Shown piece by piece: positions 8,274 through 17,343 of a DNA stretch of 64,000 nt. Under the pieces are notes generated by a model, which made no database searches, was not told the DNA's origin, and saw only the letters and a list, made by a program, of their open reading frames with translations. How positions within the stretch are numbered: position 1 is the first letter of the stretch; each line of letters begins with the position of its first letter. Source of the DNA: Burkholderia cepacia. Its GTDB lineage: Bacteria; Pseudomonadota; Gammaproteobacteria; Burkholderiales; Burkholderiaceae. The DNA lies in assembly GCF_001718835.1 (NCBI RefSeq), contig NZ_CP013444.1:3286001-3350000 (forward strand). The letters are read 5' to 3'. The translations under genes and the position numbers were made by a program.

Positions 8274-9215
8274 ATGCGAGTCATCCTTGCCCAGCCCCGC
8301 GGCTTTTGTGCGGGGGTTGTCCGTGCGATCGAGATCGTCGATCGCGCGCTGCAACAGCACGGTGCGCCGGTCTATGTGCGTCATGAGATCGTGCATAACC
8401 GGCATGTCGTCGAAAACCTGCGTGATAAAGGGGCGCGATTCGTTGAGGAACTCGACGAGGTGCCCCACGGCGCTGTCGCGATCTTCAGCGCGCACGGTGT
8501 CGCCCAGACGGTCGAGCGCGATGCGCAAACGCGCGGGCTCGACGTGCTCGACGCCACCTGCCCGCTCGTCACGAAAGTGCACGTGCAGGGCCGCCAGTAC
8601 GTCGCGGCGGGCCGCCGGCTGATCCTGATCGGCCACGCGGGCCACCCGGAAGTCGAGGGTACGATCGGCCAGATTCCGGCCGAGGTGATCCTCGTGCAAA
8701 GCGAAGCGGAAGTCGATACGCTGACGCTGCCCGTCGACACGCCGGTCGCGTACATCACGCAGACCACGCTGTCGGTCGACGATACGCGCGGCATCATCGA
8801 AGCGCTGCAGCGCCGGTTCACCGACATCGTCGGCCCGGACACGCGCGACATCTGCTATGCCACGCAGAATCGACAGGCAGCGGTGCGCGAACTGAGCGAA
8901 CAGGTCGACGTGCTGCTCGTGGTCGGCGCGACGAACAGCTCGAACTCGAACCGCCTGCGCGAGATCGGCACCGAAAGCGGTGTGCCGAGCTACCTCGTCG
9001 CCGACGGTTCGGAAGTCAAGGCCGAATGGTTCGCGAATGCGACGACCGTCGGCCTGACCGCCGGGGCGTCCGCGCCCGAGGAAATGGTCGAAGATGTAAT
9101 CGGCGCGTTGCGCGCGCTGGGGCCCGTCGACGTCACGACGATGGCGGGCCGTGAGGAAAAAGTCGAATTCAAGCTGCCGGCGAAGCTCACGCAAGCTGTC
9201 GCCCGCGAAGTTTAA
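8274..9215 (+). CDS. ispH: 4-hydroxy-3-methylbut-2-enyl diphosphate reductase
   Basis: A 313-residue iron-sulphur enzyme, last step of the MEP isoprenoid pathway, which reduces HMBPP to IPP and DMAPP. The three cluster cysteines are visible: PRGFCAGV (residue 12), DATCPLV (about 96) and DICYATQNRQ (about 199). The SAHGV motif and the TNSSNSNRL substrate-binding segment are also present. The longer open frame from 8226 is rejected because homologues start at MRVILAQPRGFCAGV. Its stop overlaps the ribosome binding site of hpnH, so the two form an operon. Placing an isoprenoid-supply gene with hpnH suggests a dedicated precursor feed for hopanoid synthesis; many Burkholderia carry a second ispH elsewhere, which this window cannot show. 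Confidence 0.95.
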   Translation: MRVILAQPRGFCAGVVRAIEIVDRALQQHGAPVYVRHEIVHNRHVVENLRDKGARFVEELDEVPHGAVAIFSAHGVAQTVERDAQTRGLDVLDATCPLVTKVHVQGRQYVAAGRRLILIGHAGHPEVEGTIGQIPAEVILVQSEAEVDTLTLPVDTPVAYITQTTLSVDDTRGIIEALQRRFTDIVGPDTRDICYATQNRQAAVRELSEQVDVLLVVGATNSSNSNRLREIGTESGVPSYLVADGSEVKAEWFANATTVGLTAGASAPEEMVEDVIGALRALGPVDVTTMAGREEKVEFKLPAKLTQAVAREV

Positions 9216-9227
9216 GGAGGACATCTC

Positions 9228-10388
9228 TTGTCTATTCCGCTGCTCCAGCAAGTCCGCGTCGGCGCGTACATCACGCGCCAACACCTGTCCGGCAACAAAC
9301 GCTATCCGCTCGCGCTGATGCTCGAGCCGCTGTTCCGCTGCAACCTCGCTTGCAACGGCTGCGGCAAGATCGATTACCCGGATCCCATCCTGAACCAGCG
9401 CCTGTCCGTCCAGGAATGCCTGGAAGCGGTCGACGAGTGCGGCGCACCGATCGTGTCGATCGCCGGCGGCGAGCCGCTGCTGCACAAGGAAATGCCGGAA
9501 ATCGTCCGCGGCATCATGAAGCGCAAGAAGTTCGTCTACCTCTGCACGAACGCGCTGCTGATGGAAAAGAAGATGGACGACTACCAGCCGAGCCCGTACT
9601 TCGTCTGGTCGGTCCACCTCGACGGCGACGCGCAGATGCACGATCACTCGGTGTCGCAGGAAGGCGTGTACGACAAGGCCGTCGCGGCGATCAAGGAAGC
9701 GAAGCGCCGCGGCTTCCGCGTGAACATCAACTGCACGCTGTTCAACGATGCGATCCCCGAGCGCGTCGCGAAGTTCTTCGATACGCTCAAGCCGATCGGC
9801 GTCGACGGCATCACCGTGTCGCCGGGCTACGCGTACGAGCGCGCACCGGATCAGCAGCACTTCCTGAACCGCGACAAGACGAAGAACCTGTTCCGCGAGA
9901 TCCTGAAGCGCGGCGAAGGCGGCAAGCGCTGGTCGTTCAGCCAGTCGTCGCTGTTCCTCGACTTCCTGGCCGGCAACCAGACGTACAAGTGCACGCCGTG
10001 GGGCAACCCGGCGCGTACGGTGTTCGGCTGGCAGAAGCCGTGCTACCTGGTCGGCGAAGGTTACGTGAAGACCTTCAAGGAACTGATGGAAGACACGAAC
10101 TGGGACAACTACGGCGTCGGCAACTACGAGAAGTGCGCGGACTGCATGGTCCACTGCGGCTTCGAGGCGACCGCCGTGATGGACACGATGGCGCATCCGC
10201 TGAAGGCGTTCGCCGTGAGCCGCAAGGGCATCAAGACCGACGGCCCGTTCGCACCGGACATTCCGATCGACAAGCAGCGTCCGGCCGAGTACGTGTTCTC
10301 GCGCCACGTCGAGATCAAGCTCGAGGAAATCCAGCGCGCCGGCAAGGGCAAGCTGCAGAAGCCGGCGAAGCCGGCAGCGGCGGCTTAA
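9228..10388 (+). CDS. hpnH: Adenosyl-hopene transferase HpnH (radical SAM)
   Basis: A 386-residue radical SAM enzyme that adds an adenosyl group to diploptene, giving adenosylhopane, the first step to extended C35 hopanoids. The cluster motif is FRCNLACNGCGK (residues about 37-48, Cys-x3-Cys-x2-Cys), followed by the SIAGGEPLLH glycine motif (about 77-86). A C-terminal cysteine group (KPCYL; YEKCADCMVHCGFEATAV) is typical of the HpnH/SPASM-like tail. The start is TTG: an ideal AAGGAGG sits seven bases before it and overlaps the ispH stop. Adenosylhopane is processed further by HpnG, which is not in this window. Two perfect hairpins follow the stop. Confidence 0.95.
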   Translation: MSIPLLQQVRVGAYITRQHLSGNKRYPLALMLEPLFRCNLACNGCGKIDYPDPILNQRLSVQECLEAVDECGAPIVSIAGGEPLLHKEMPEIVRGIMKRKKFVYLCTNALLMEKKMDDYQPSPYFVWSVHLDGDAQMHDHSVSQEGVYDKAVAAIKEAKRRGFRVNINCTLFNDAIPERVAKFFDTLKPIGVDGITVSPGYAYERAPDQQHFLNRDKTKNLFREILKRGEGGKRWSFSQSSLFLDFLAGNQTYKCTPWGNPARTVFGWQKPCYLVGEGYVKTFKELMEDTNWDNYGVGNYEKCADCMVHCGFEATAVMDTMAHPLKAFAVSRKGIKTDGPFAPDIPIDKQRPAEYVFSRHVEIKLEEIQRAGKGKLQKPAKPAAAA

Positions 10389-10396
10389 GCCACTTG

Positions 10397-10429
10397 CGAT
10401 GCGTGCGGCGGCGATCGCCGCACGCATCG
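10397..10429. terminator. First of two tandem hairpins after hpnH
   Basis: A perfect 14-bp inverted repeat (CGATGCGTGCGGCG / CGCCGCACGCATCG) around the five-base loop GCGAT, starting 8 bases after the hpnH stop. No T run follows directly. Confidence 0.6.
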
Positions 10430-10438
10430 GCAGTACAA

Positions 10439-10475
10439 AAAAGGGTGTGACGGAGCGATTCCGTCACACCCTTTT
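10439..10475. terminator. Second, A/T-flanked bidirectional terminator
   Basis: A perfect 16-bp inverted repeat whose left arm begins AAAAGGGTGTGACGGA, with the same GCGAT loop, ending in TTTT on the plus strand and, by symmetry, on the minus strand. It therefore can terminate both hpnH and the convergent receptor gene. Confidence 0.85.
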
Positions 10476-10524
10476 GTCTTTTCGTCGGGTAGCGAGCAGC
10501 GGTCAGGCAATCAGGCGGCCGCCG

Positions 10525-12760
10525 TCACCACCGGTAGCTGACGTCGCCCGTCACGCTCAGCCGCGTGCCATAGAAACACCCTCCCGCCGAAAAACACGAC
10601 GACACATAAGTCCGGTCGAACAGGTTGTTCACGTGCGCCGCGACGCGCCACCCCTTCCACGCCGACCGCTCGACACCCAGGTCGTACGACAGCCCGAGAT
10701 CGAAGAGCACGACGGCCGGCACGTCGAACGTATTGACGTTGTCGCCCGCGCTGCGCCCGACGTAGCGCACGCCGCCGCCGACACTCAGCCCGCGCCAGCC
10801 CGGGCGCGCGACGTCATAGTTCAGCCACAGCGACGCGAGATGGCGCGGCACCGCCGCCACGCGCTTGCCGACGAAAGCCGGATTCGAATCGGCGCGCACG
10901 GTCGTGTCGAGATACGTGTACGCCGCGATCACGTCGACGCGATTGCCGAGACGCGCGAACGCCCTTCCAGCTCGATCCCGCGCGAGCGCACCTCGCCCGT
11001 CTGCACGTTGAAGAACGGATGCTCGGGATCGGCGGTCAGCACATTGCGCTGGCGAATGTCGAACGCGGCGATCGACGCCATCCGCTGCTGGTCCGGCGAC
11101 TGGTAGCGCAGCCCGACCTCGAACTGCTTCGCCTTCGTCGGCGTAAACGGCTGGCCGTCGAAGCGCGTGCCGAGCGCCGGCTCGAACGACGTCGAATAGC
11201 TCAGGTACGGCGCGAAGCCGCTGTCGAACAGATAAACGGCGCCCGCGCGCCCGGTGAACGCACGCGTGCTCTGCCGCACCGAGCTCCCGTGCAGCCGGTC
11301 GTCGGTCGTCGTGCGCGACCATTCCTCGCGCCCGCCGAGCGTGAAGACCCAGCGATCCCAGCGCACCTGGTCCTGCAGGTAGACGCCGATCCGGTCGGGT
11401 GTCTGGCGCGTCTGCTGCCCGGTCGGCGGCGCCGCGAACGGCTGCCCGTAGTCCGGATGGCGCGTATCGAGCGGCGGCGCCGCGCCGAAGCCGGACGCGC
11501 TCATCGTCGCGACCGCATGCTCGTAAGACAGCCCGGCCAGCACCGTATGCTCGACCGGCCCCGTCATCACGCGCATCTCCGCCTGGTTGTCGAGCGCGAG
11601 ATGGTTCACGTGCTCGCGCGACCATGACAGCGAACGGTTCAGCACGCCCGGCGCCAGGTAGGGCGCGACGAAATTGACGGCCGCGCCCGCGAAGTCGACG
11701 TCGAGATGCGTATAACGCACGTTCTGCCGGACTTTCCACGTCGAGTCGAAACGATGCTCGAACGCGTAGCCGATCATCGCCTGCGTGCGGTCGTACGTGT
11801 CGAAATCCGGCAGCCCGGCAAAGAAGTGCGTCGGAATCTGCCCGGTGGGGCTCGGCCGCAGCGTGCCGAGGGCCGGCAGCCAGCCCGCGAAGTTGTTGTG
11901 CGGATCGCGCTGGAACGAACCCAGCAGCGTGAAACTCGTATCGGCGTTCGGCTGCCACGTCAGCGACGGCGCGACGACGATCCGTTGCTGCCGCGAATAG
12001 TCGGTCTGCTCGTCCGCGCGGCGCGCGAGGCCGTCGATCCGGTAGCGCCACGGCCGTCCTGCGTCGCGGGCCCGCTGAAATCGAACGCAAGCTGCCCGCG
12101 ATCGCGGTTGCCGGTCTGCACGGCGAGCAGGTGCTGCGCGTCGCGCGTCGGCCGCTTGCTGACCATGTCGACGATGCCGCCGGGGCTCGCCTGCCCGTAC
12201 AGCACCGACGCCGGGCCGCGCAATACGTCGATGCGTTCGAGCGTCCACGGATCGACGACGCTCGCGGCCCAGTTCACGCCTTTCGGCAACGGCAGGCCGT
12301 CGAGCATCTGCGGATTGATCGCCGCCGCCGCGAAGCCGCCGAAGCCGCGCAGGAACACGCTCTCGAGCACGCCGCCGGGGCGCGAGTCCGCGTACGTGCC
12401 CGGCGTGTAGCGCAGGCTGTCGCCGACGCTGTGCACGTCCTGCCGGTCCATCTGTTCGCGCGTGACGACCGACAGCCCCTGCGGCACCTCGACGATCGCC
12501 GTGTCGGTCTTGGTGCCCGTGCGCGACACGTCGGCCGCGATGCCTCGCACGGGGCCGACGCCCGTCTCGCGCCGCCCGTCGACGACGATCGGCTTGAGCA
12601 CCTGCGGGTCGGCAGCATCGGCCGCATTCTGTGCGAACGCGGCGGCCGGCGCGGACGCGGCGTACGCGAACGCCGCCACCCAGCCCGGCATCCGCCTGAG
12701 CGCCGCACGCGGCAACGTGAATCCTGGCCGCGCGCGGCGGCCGACATATCGTTGAACCAT
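10525..12760 (-). pseudogene. TonB-dependent siderophore receptor, disrupted by two frameshifts
   Basis: Read across two frame changes this encodes a complete outer-membrane siderophore receptor of about 745 residues. A signal peptide (GWVAAFAYAASAPAAAFAQN) is followed directly by the plug domain (EVPQGLSVVTREQMDRQ, LRGFGGF, IDVLRGPASVLYGQASPGG, IVDMVSKRP) and then a 22-strand-type barrel ending in the aromatic TGDVSYRW. No STN signalling domain is seen. The CFSAGGCFYGTRL segment near the end is typical of the hydroxamate (FhuA/FhuE/FoxA-like) branch. The first break is near 12051, where DGR should continue as WRYRIDGLARRAD; the second is at 10962-10964, inside a C3 run, where ELEG should continue as AFARLGNRVD. 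Both look like the loss of one base. The protein on either side is well preserved, so the damage is recent or the bases are miscalled. Confidence 0.85.
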
Positions 12761-12855
12761 GTCGAACTATCCGGAAACCAGCGATGAGCAGTGCGAAACA
12801 GAAGGGCAGCGCGCCCGTAGAAGGCCGCGTGCACAACGGCGGCCCGAACCATTTC

Positions 12856-12874
12856 GTGAATGGGAATCATTCAT
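12856..12874. promoter_or_regulatory. Candidate Fur box upstream of the receptor gene
   Basis: GTGAATGGGAATCATTCAT matches the 19-bp Fur consensus GATAATGATAATCATTATC at about 12 positions, including the central AATCATT, and lies about 100 bases before the receptor start. Iron-repressed expression of a siderophore receptor is the expected arrangement. No binding evidence exists here. Confidence 0.45.
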
Positions 12875-13102
12875 TGTGGCGACCGGAACATAAATGCCGC
12901 CGCGTGCAATCGTTGAATGCATGAAACGCACTCACGCCGAGCGACGCACCAATGGCGGGCATCGTGTCACGAGCGTGACGCGAATTCACCGATTTTCCCG
13001 CGGAAAACCCGCCATTCCCGCAACATTTGCCGCATTGCAGCTATTCATGCAGGATTAACAATTTGTCACGTTTGAATATCGTTATCCTGAACGACCAAAT
13101 GA

Positions 13103-13123
13103 ATGATCGGATGATAGGATAGC
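13103..13123. promoter_or_regulatory. Candidate operator of the FadR-type regulator, ATSAT half-sites at 8-bp spacing
   Basis: Two ATGAT half-sites (13103-13107 and 13111-13115), each followed by a GG-containing trinucleotide (CGG, AGG), and a degenerate third (ATAGC) at the same 8-bp spacing lie 31-50 bases before the regulator's ATG. The same pattern occurs at 18288-18308 in the cluster's divergent promoter, which suggests autoregulation. Confidence 0.45.
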
Positions 13124-13153
13124 GACACCCTCAAGTTTCAAGCGACACACTTA

Positions 13154-13861
13154 ATGTCAAGCCTGCCCCCGGCCACCCGACACTCGCTCGTCGATTCGGC
13201 GATCGAGATCCTCAAATCCAATATCACCTCCGGCATCTGGCGCGTCGGCCAGCGCATTCCGACCGAGCTCGATCTCGCGAAGCAGCTCGAAGTCGGGCGC
13301 AACACGGTGCGCGAGGCGGTTCGCACGCTCGCGTATTCCGGCGTGCTCGAAGTGCGCCAGGGCGACGGCACCTATGTGCGCCGCAACGTCGACCCGGCCG
13401 AAACGATGCGCAACGTCGATCGCGCCGCGCGCAGCGACCATCTCGAACTGCAATGCATGCTCGAAACGGAATGCGCGCGCTACGCGGCGCGCCGGCGCAC
13501 CGACGAGGATCTCGTGACGTTGCGCAAGCTGCTGAAGGCACGCGGCGAGCGCGAAGCGTCGCGCGACGTGAAGAAGTTCGTCGAGCGCGACCGCGCGTTT
13601 CACATCGCCGTGGCCGCCGCCTCGCATAATCACGCGCTCGAGGCGCTGTATCGCTATTTCTCGGGCTCGATTCTCGCGAACGTGGAAGACATCCTCGTCG
13701 AACTCGACGAGGCCGAGATTCCCGAGCCGGACATGCGCTCGCACCAGGCGGTGCTCGACGCGATCGAACAGCGCGACGAGAACAAGGCCGTGCGCGCGAC
13801 GCTCGCGATCCTCAAGCCGCAGATGACCTGGCTCGAGACGCGCGATCCGCTCGGCCGCTGA
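13154..13861 (+). CDS. FadR-subfamily GntR transcriptional regulator
   Basis: A 235-residue regulator. The winged helix-turn-helix is at residues about 12-75 (SAIEILKSNITSGIWRVGQR, then IPTELDLAKQLEVGRNTVREAVRTLAYSGVLEVRQGDGTYV). The C-terminal all-helical FCD ligand domain is at about 90-225, with the metal/ligand residues suggested by ERDRAFHIAVAAAS and RSHQAVLDAI. Such proteins usually repress local catabolic or biosynthetic genes and are released by a carboxylate ligand. It opens the aromatic biosynthetic cluster, is convergent with the O-methyltransferase gene, and its upstream region shares an operator-like pattern with the promoter region at 18.3 kb. That link is inference. Confidence 0.88.
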   Translation: MSSLPPATRHSLVDSAIEILKSNITSGIWRVGQRIPTELDLAKQLEVGRNTVREAVRTLAYSGVLEVRQGDGTYVRRNVDPAETMRNVDRAARSDHLELQCMLETECARYAARRRTDEDLVTLRKLLKARGEREASRDVKKFVERDRAFHIAVAAASHNHALEALYRYFSGSILANVEDILVELDEAEIPEPDMRSHQAVLDAIEQRDENKAVRATLAILKPQMTWLETRDPLGR

Positions 13862-13964
13862 CGCCGGGCCCGCTCACGCGGCGGCCGGCACGGCGGCCGG
13901 TCACGCGCGTTCGCGGGCCCGTCGATAGCGGAAACCGTAGCGGAGACCGTGGCGGAAACCAAGC

Positions 13965-14987
13965 CTACGCGGCGACGGCCTCGATCACGTCGATCTGCCC
14001 GTCCGACGCATGCCGGATTCCGACCGGCCGCCAGCCGGCGGCGGCGAGCAGCGCGTCGTATTCGTCCCGCGTGCGCTCGCGTCCGCTGCCCCAGCACATC
14101 ATGTGAATGTCGTAGAGCTTCGAGAAATGCGCGACGCCCGGCGCCGGCACGACCCGCTCGATCACGAACACGCGCGCGACGTCGCGGGCGCTTTCGCGTG
14201 CCCGCCGGAGGATCGCCACGCACTCGTCGTCGTTCCAGTCGTGCAGGATCAGCTTCAGCAGGTAGACGTCGGCCGCCGGCACCGCGTCGAACATGTTGCC
14301 GCCGACCTGCCGGCAGCGCGCGCCGACGCCCATCCGCCCGGCCCACGATTCGTCGTCGCCGTCGATCACCTCCGGCAGGTCGAACACGATGCCCGCGAGC
14401 GACGGGAACTGCGCGAGCAGGCTGCACAGCATGTGCCCCTGGCCGCCGCCGATGTCGCACGCGTGCGTGCCCGGCGCGAACGTGACGTCGCGCAGCGCAT
14501 CGACGACCTGTTCCGACTGCACGGTCGAGAAGCTCGACATCGCGCGCTTGAAATCGGTGCGGTAACGTTCGTGATCCTTCGCATAGTCGAACGCCATCGC
14601 GCCGAACTCGCGGACGAAGCCGTTCTGCTGCCCCTCGCGCACAATGTCGGGCAGGTGCGCCCAGATCGCGTAATGCTCGGGGCCTTCCTGCAGCAACACG
14701 AAATCGCGCAACGTACTCGCGGCGTCCGTGTGCAGCAGCGCGCCCGACGCGGTGGCCCGGAAGCCGCGCCGCGTGTCCTCGTCGAGCAGGCCGAGCGCGG
14801 CGAGCGCGCGCAGCAACCGGTAAAGCAGCGGCTCGTCGACCTTCAGCGTCGCGGCGAGCGCGGCCGACGAAACCGGCGCGTCCGTCGTGACCGCATCGAA
14901 CACGCCGAGCCGCGTGCCCGCATACAGGATCCGGCTGCGCCACCGCCCGAACAGCGTGTCCAGTACAACCTTTGCTGCCTGTTCCAT
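13965..14987 (-). CDS. SAM-dependent O-methyltransferase (plant/fungal OMT-like)
   Basis: A 340-residue methyltransferase of the Methyltransf_2 family. The N-terminal winged-helix dimerisation domain is at residues about 5-90 (LGVFDAVTTDAPVSSAALAATLKV, LLYRLLRALAALGLL). The SAM-binding glycine motif is HACDIGGGQGHML (about 174-186), and KLILHDWNDDECVAIL (about 245-260) contains the catalytic histidine region of this family. Relatives methylate phenolic hydroxyls in secondary metabolism. It is the last gene of a minus-strand run that starts with the aldolase at 18144, 84 bases after the dehydroquinate synthase II-like gene. Methylation of an aromatic hydroxyl made by the neighbouring genes is the natural inference; the substrate is unknown. 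Confidence 0.85.
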   Translation of the reverse strand: MEQAAKVVLDTLFGRWRSRILYAGTRLGVFDAVTTDAPVSSAALAATLKVDEPLLYRLLRALAALGLLDEDTRRGFRATASGALLHTDAASTLRDFVLLQEGPEHYAIWAHLPDIVREGQQNGFVREFGAMAFDYAKDHERYRTDFKRAMSSFSTVQSEQVVDALRDVTFAPGTHACDIGGGQGHMLCSLLAQFPSLAGIVFDLPEVIDGDDESWAGRMGVGARCRQVGGNMFDAVPAADVYLLKLILHDWNDDECVAILRRARESARDVARVFVIERVVPAPGVAHFSKLYDIHMMCWGSGRERTRDEYDALLAAAGWRPVGIRHASDGQIDVIEAVAA

Positions 14988-15071
14988 GAATGCCCTCCTG
15001 TGCGTTGGCCGATCGCGCGGGCGCGCCCGCGGCGTGGCGCGCCGCGCGATCGTCGTGGCAATCGACGACGG

Positions 15072-16172
15072 TTATTGTTCGTGCAGGAATTCCCGGATCG
15101 GGTAGCCGACGTGGCGCTGCGCATCGAGCGTATAGCCGAGGATGCGGTCGCCGCGCTTGAGCTCCGTGATGTTGTGCACGCTGCCTTTCGGCCCGAGCAC
15201 GCGCACGTGCCAGTCGTCCTGCGCAATGATGTTGATCGCGCGATTCGCGGCATTCTTCGCCTCGATCAGCAGCAGCGGCCGCGTCTCGACCTTCGCGCGC
15301 CCGACCACGACGCGGCGTGCCTTGCCCTGCACGTTGACGGCGAGGATCTCCGCGCCCGATTCGAGCTCGGCGAGGTAGCGGGTGCGGTTGTCCGGCGCGA
15401 CGACGTACGAATGGAGCGCGGCCGCGTTCACGCGGAACGGACGCGTCGGCATGTACGGCAGCGGGTGCGTCTCGCTGCTGATCAGGATCATGCCGGTCGA
15501 ATACGAGCCCACGAGGATGCCCTCGTCCTGCTCGAAGCGCGAGCAGGTGTCGACGCACACGCGTTCGCCCGGCCCCAGGTGCGTGAGCCCGACGATCTCG
15601 ATTTCCTCGAGCTGCAGATCCTCGACCGTGTCGCTGCAGATCGACACGAGCTGCGTGGCCTGCCCGACCTGCGTCGGCGTGAGCAGCACGCCTTCGGGGC
15701 CGCGCTGCAGCACGTTCAGCGTTACTTCGGCATCCTCCAGGTCGGCGACGACGGTGATCAGCTCGCCCGCCGCGCGATCGGCGGCCGCCAGCAGGATCTC
15801 GAGCGGGATCTTGCTCGGGTCCTGCAGGAATTCGACGAGCAGCCACGGCGTGGACACCGACAGCTCGCATGCGCGCGTGAGCGTCGCCTCGCCCGTCACT
15901 TCGATGAACACGCCGAGCTCGACGCCGTCCGGCACCGCGAAATCGACCGGCAGCCCATCCTTCACGAGGACGATCTGCACCTGCTCGAGCAATTCGGTGT
16001 CGACGGGCGGCCGATCGACGACCGCGACCTTGCACGCGCTCGGCGGCAGCCGCCCGGCCTGCTGCGCATCCTTCACGACGAATGCGGACACGCCGACATG
16101 CAGCGCTTCCTCGGTGATCTCGTCCGCGAGCTCGCCGATGTTGCGCAGGTCAATCCAGGAAAGCTTCTTCAA
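15072..16172 (-). CDS. 3-dehydroquinate synthase II family enzyme (GriH/AroB'-like), canonical copy
   Basis: A 366-residue enzyme of the archaeal-type dehydroquinate synthase family. Conserved blocks are the opening KKLSWIDLRNIG, GERVCVDTCSRFEQDEGILVGS (about 219-240), RPFRVNAAALHSYV (about 258-271) and RRVVVGRAKVETRPLLLIEA. In archaea this enzyme turns an aldolase-made C7 amino-ketose into dehydroquinate; in Streptomyces GriH turns the analogous C7 compound into 3-amino-4-hydroxybenzoate. A bacterium with the usual shikimate genes does not need it for amino acids, so a secondary-metabolite role is likely. An in-frame TTG two codons earlier (16178) touches the ribosome binding site; I chose the TTG at 16172 because AGGAG then lies seven bases before it. 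Confidence 0.85.
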   Translation of the reverse strand: MKKLSWIDLRNIGELADEITEEALHVGVSAFVVKDAQQAGRLPPSACKVAVVDRPPVDTELLEQVQIVLVKDGLPVDFAVPDGVELGVFIEVTGEATLTRACELSVSTPWLLVEFLQDPSKIPLEILLAAADRAAGELITVVADLEDAEVTLNVLQRGPEGVLLTPTQVGQATQLVSICSDTVEDLQLEEIEIVGLTHLGPGERVCVDTCSRFEQDEGILVGSYSTGMILISSETHPLPYMPTRPFRVNAAALHSYVVAPDNRTRYLAELESGAEILAVNVQGKARRVVVGRAKVETRPLLLIEAKNAANRAINIIAQDDWHVRVLGPKGSVHNITELKRGDRILGYTLDAQRHVGYPIREFLHEQ

Positions 16173-16205
16173 GGCCAATCTCCTGCGAGTGGAAATACAA
16201 CCGGG

Positions 16206-17291
16206 TTAGTGACGGGGTGAAGCAACTTGACGATGGACAGCCACGACCATCCGCGACGCGGGCGGCCGCATCCGGCAGTCGATCCAGCCGATGCCCGGCT
16301 CGTAGCCGGCCAGCCGGCAGCCGGGCGCGAGATCGGACAGACCGACGCGCGCGCCGTCGTCGGTCGTGAGCAGGGGCGGACGATCGGCGCGCATCACGAG
16401 CCGCACGCCCGAGCCGGATGCGCTGCGCGTATGCAGCGCGACGAGCGGCGCGGATTCGATCCGCACGCGGCCGACAACGACAGTGCGCAACGCACCAGCC
16501 GCACCGGCGGTCAGGATCCGCTCGCCCGAACGCAGCAGCGCGAGCTTGCGCGTGCGCGCACCGCCGCAGAACACGAACGAGTCGATCGAGCCCGCGCTGA
16601 TCGAGAACGCGAGCGGCTGCGCGTCGTCGTGCGGCCGGTCGGCGGCCTTGACGAGCAGCATGCTGGTCGCGCTCGCGCCGGCCAGCACGCACTCTTCGCC
16701 GTCGAGCTGCGAACAGCCGTCGACGATCGCGTGCGGGCCGGTTCCGAGCGGCTCGACGCTCAACACTTCGAATGATTGCAATTTCAGCGGCTCGTGCGAA
16801 CCGGCTTCGCCGCACGCGGCCAGCACATCGCGCAGCTCGCTTGCGTCGCGCGGCGCGAACGCGATGCCGATCGGCGCCAGCGCGTACTTGCGGGCGAGAT
16901 ACACGGCGCCGTGCGGATCGGCCAGCGACACGACGATGCGGCACGCGAGCTCGCCGACGTCGGCGAGCAGGCGCTCGAGCGGCATCGTGGTCGCGAGCGC
17001 GTAGTCGATCACGACGAACGCGTGACGCCGGATCGCGTCGCGCGCCGCGTCGAAATCGGGCGCCTCATCGATCCGCACGCGGCGGCCTGCGAGCGGCGCG
17101 CTCGCGTCGCCGACCAGCATCGCGGCGCCGGCGCGCGACACCACCGCCTGCGCGGGCGCGTTGCTCACGCCGGCCGGCACGGCCGACTCGTCGATCACGA
17201 CGCGGCGCGCGCCGGCCCTCGCCGCGTCGGCCGCGACGGCGCCTGCCTGCGCGCCGAGCGCGCGCAGGTCGATCCACGGATAGCGATGCAT
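16206..17291 (-). CDS. Divergent 3-dehydroquinate synthase II-like protein, second copy
   Basis: A 361-residue paralogue of the gene just downstream. The same skeleton is visible: MHRYPWIDLRALG at the start, HAIVDGCSQLDGEECVLAGAS in place of GERVCVDTCSRFEQDEGILVGS, LAFSISAGSIDSFV in place of RPFRVNAAALHSYV, and LRTVVVGRVRIESAPLVAL near the end. Several charged residues of the canonical copy are replaced, including the RVN of the RPFRVN block, so it may have a changed reaction or a non-catalytic role, for example as a partner subunit. An upstream in-frame start at 17339 is less likely because GAGGG precedes the chosen ATG. It is 34 bases before the canonical copy and 53 bases after the aldolase gene. 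Confidence 0.78.
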   Translation of the reverse strand: MHRYPWIDLRALGAQAGAVAADAARAGARRVVIDESAVPAGVSNAPAQAVVSRAGAAMLVGDASAPLAGRRVRIDEAPDFDAARDAIRRHAFVVIDYALATTMPLERLLADVGELACRIVVSLADPHGAVYLARKYALAPIGIAFAPRDASELRDVLAACGEAGSHEPLKLQSFEVLSVEPLGTGPHAIVDGCSQLDGEECVLAGASATSMLLVKAADRPHDDAQPLAFSISAGSIDSFVFCGGARTRKLALLRSGERILTAGAAGALRTVVVGRVRIESAPLVALHTRSASGSGVRLVMRADRPPLLTTDDGARVGLSDLAPGCRLAGYEPGIGWIDCRMRPPASRMVVAVHRQVASPRH

Positions 17292-17343
17292 GGAAACCCT
17301 CGATGGTCGAAAAAGACCGGGCACGACGGCCCGGCGCACCGGA

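Noticed and set aside
8268..10427. A 719-codon minus-strand frame opposite ispH and hpnH
   Set aside because: It is antisense to two enzymes with complete catalytic motifs; its composition (Arg, Asp, His, Ala) is the usual GC-rich mirror.
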